Of a DNA stretch of 64,000 bases, positions 62,345 to 64,000 are shown piece by piece. A program made the translations under genes and the position numbers. The DNA comes from Maniola hyperantus. Its lineage: Eukaryota; Arthropoda; Insecta; Lepidoptera; Nymphalidae. The notes under the pieces are model-generated. The model saw only the letters and a list, made by a program, of their open reading frames with translations. It was not told the origin of the DNA and searched no databases. The stretch is taken from assembly GCF_902806685.2 (NCBI RefSeq), contig NC_048556.1, positions 1,302,001 to 1,366,000 of the forward strand, in the 5' to 3' direction. Numbering within the stretch: position 1 is the stretch's first letter; each line of letters starts with the position of its first letter.

Positions 62345-62536
62345 CTGAACATACAGTAGCTAGGCTTAGTTCGAGACGTAGTAGTAGTTTACATATCTGA
62401 ACATACAGTAGCTAGGCTTAGTTCGAGACGTAGTAGTAGTTTACATATCTGAACATACAGTAGCTAGGCTTAGTTCGAGACGTAGTAGTAGTTTACATAT
62501 CTGAACATACAGTAGCTAGGCTGAGTTCGAGACGTG
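62345..62536. repeat. 52-bp minisatellite, 3.7 units
   Basis: CTGAACATACAGTAGCTAGG begins units at 62345, 62397, 62449 and 62501. The last unit has one change (GGCTGAG for GGCTTAG). Confidence 0.95.
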
Positions 62537-62840
62537 CTTTGCAGGTTGCGAATCATTTTTAGATTTTATTTAGCTGTTTTTTGATAGTTGCTTCTAACAA
62601 AAACAAGTCAACGTTTTTGAACCGTTTTTTGACTTGTTTTGAAAAACATGTTTTCACAATTATTGTATTGAAACTAAAACTTTTAGTCGTCAAGTTTTTA
62701 AGTATTTGTCAATAGTTTTCAGAAGAAAGATCCTAGACAAACATTAATTTATACATTTTATTTTTAAGCCGTCCTGTTTAGGTGCGACAGACATTGTTCT
62801 CGTTTTAGTAATAATAATTGATAAATAATTATTTATTACT

Positions 62841-62932
62841 AGAGGATGCCCGCGACTTCGTCCGCGTGAATTTAGGTTTTTAAAAATCCCGTGGGAACTC
62901 TTTGATTTTCCGGGATAAAAAGTAGCCTATTG
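62841..62932 (-). repeat. Helitron 3' half, inverted
   Basis: CTAGAGGATGCCCGCGACTTCGTCC...TTTAAAAATCCCGTGGGAACTCTTTGATTTTCCGGGATAAAAAGTAGCCTAT, truncated after that. Confidence 0.6.
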
Positions 62933-64000
62933 TAAGGGTGGTAAATTGGGCGGAATGGAAATATAACTATTGTATTTTCCCAGGCGAAGCCATGGGCGAA
63001 AAGGAGTGAGATTTTCCTGGAACGAAAAAATTCGTCTTCACATGTTGACTCCAGAAAAATTCTAAATCTCACCAATCGGTGTTGCCAGACGCAACCCGAG
63101 TGTGGCCGCTCTCATTTAGTTTGATCATAAAGCCAATTCATTTTTGAATATTTGCGGAACCTAAGGATATATTATAAGAACCGTTTTGTTAATGACTTAA
63201 CAATAAACAAATGATATTATGGTTTTATTTAATTATTTTGTTTTATTTTTACGACAATTGACAACGAAGCAAACGCCATCTATTGTGGCTCGAATGAACT
63301 CTGAACATCGACCCACGCGTAGTTCTGCACCTTGATGCTAGGTGGCACCAACATACTTTGAACAAAATTGATTTTTATTAAAAGCGAAACGCTAGTTAGT
63401 AGTTCAAAATTTACAACGTCACAATACTTCCCCTCCTACGAAAAGGTTCAACAGGTTGAACCACGCTGCCCTCAGCGTCATCCAACAACTACTAACAATT
63501 TGCCTGAAACAAACAAAAAAAACACAGAAGTTACGCGTGAACGCACATCTACTACTAACAAGGAAAATTGTCTAACAAAATAAATATACTGAAAACAGTG
63601 TAAGGTTTTATACATTATACTTAACTACACAACCCTAACTTCTAAAAAGAATATATACAAAAAAACTTCATGGTGTCTAAGACACTTGAGTGGAAACATC
63701 TTGGCATCATTCTTCAGCTGACTGATAGAATGCGTCTAGGCCTACGGTGGTTCACTCTTTTAAACTACCATCTTAATATTTGTTACTCAACAAATACGGA
63801 AAAACTGGTTGTGAACGGGTCCATCTGATATGGCAACCGTTCTCTATCCCATTCGGAAAAATAAAACCGAATCAAAATCGGAATATGAGAAAAAAAACGA
63901 AATAACTCTCCTAGAAAATAGATCTCGGAACAGAATCGGAAAAATAACAGAAATGATCCATTATCTAGAAGGAAAACGAAAACAAAACACAAAACCCCCC

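Larger units (their letters stand above)
60520..64000. other. Right flank: repeats, probably intron of the acidic gene
   Basis: Apart from the RT fragment, minisatellites and Helitron pieces listed separately, I see no coding exon. A poly-A run lies at 60626-60640. The stretch 63290-63480 (ATGCTAGGTGGCACCAA, CTTCCCCTCCTACGAAAAGG) looks like retrotransposon-derived sequence I cannot classify. The final 400 bp are AT-rich with nothing recognisable. Confidence 0.5.

Noticed and set aside
62872..63075. 67-codon minus-strand frame
   Set aside because: Lies mostly in a Helitron fragment.

Overview
Eukaryotic nuclear DNA from a lepidopteran (moth or butterfly). The evidence is intron-containing genes with GT-AG junctions, the insect telomeric pentamer TTAGG, and many copies of repeats I know as lepidopteran: Helitrons of the TC...CTAG type, tRNA-derived SINEs and a non-LTR retrotransposon tail. 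All family assignments are by eye.

Layout. 1-10288 is repeat-rich non-coding DNA. 10289-12259 (+) holds the last two coding exons of an EHD/Past1 gene, with a long open read-through in the intron between them. 12260-19724 is non-coding and holds two MITEs with clear target duplications and a 56-bp satellite split by a Helitron. 19725-21963 (-) is a two-exon Sgt co-chaperone gene. 22657-45948 (-) is a complete eight-exon Arp10 (dynactin actin-related protein) gene of 382 codons. Two of its introns are swollen by mobile DNA: intron 6 holds a whole Polinton/Maverick and intron 4 holds a Gypsy LTR retrotransposon plus a 200-N gap. 45949-50827 is repeat-rich intergenic DNA. 50828-60519 (-) holds six C-terminal exons of an unrecognised acidic proprotein-like gene, whose most upstream visible exon has been tandemly amplified in 160-bp units. 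60520-64000 is repeats, including a retrotransposon RT remnant.

The main find is the Polinton (23638-38104, 14467 bp). It has inverted repeats of about 903 bp that match throughout by eye except for one base in a homopolymer, and a 6-bp target duplication (GAGGGT). It carries the full virus-like gene set: protein-primed DNA polymerase B, packaging ATPase, small basic protein(s), a conserved unknown protein, chromodomain integrase, minor capsid protein, pVI/pX-like basic protein, major capsid protein and adenain-type protease. All of these are on the + strand. At the right end two genes run the other way and meet the + block tail to tail. Both ends carry a TATA box followed by a short ORF beginning with the same roughly 25-residue leader. 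On the left this leader splices in phase toward the polymerase; on the right it heads a stand-alone acidic protein. Several single-base frameshifts break the polymerase and capsid genes although the termini look very young.

The second find is the amplified exon of the 50.8-60.5 kb gene: 21 seemingly identical complete copies plus the original and a partial copy. Each can be read as a 117-nt phase-0 exon encoding a furin-like cleavage site.
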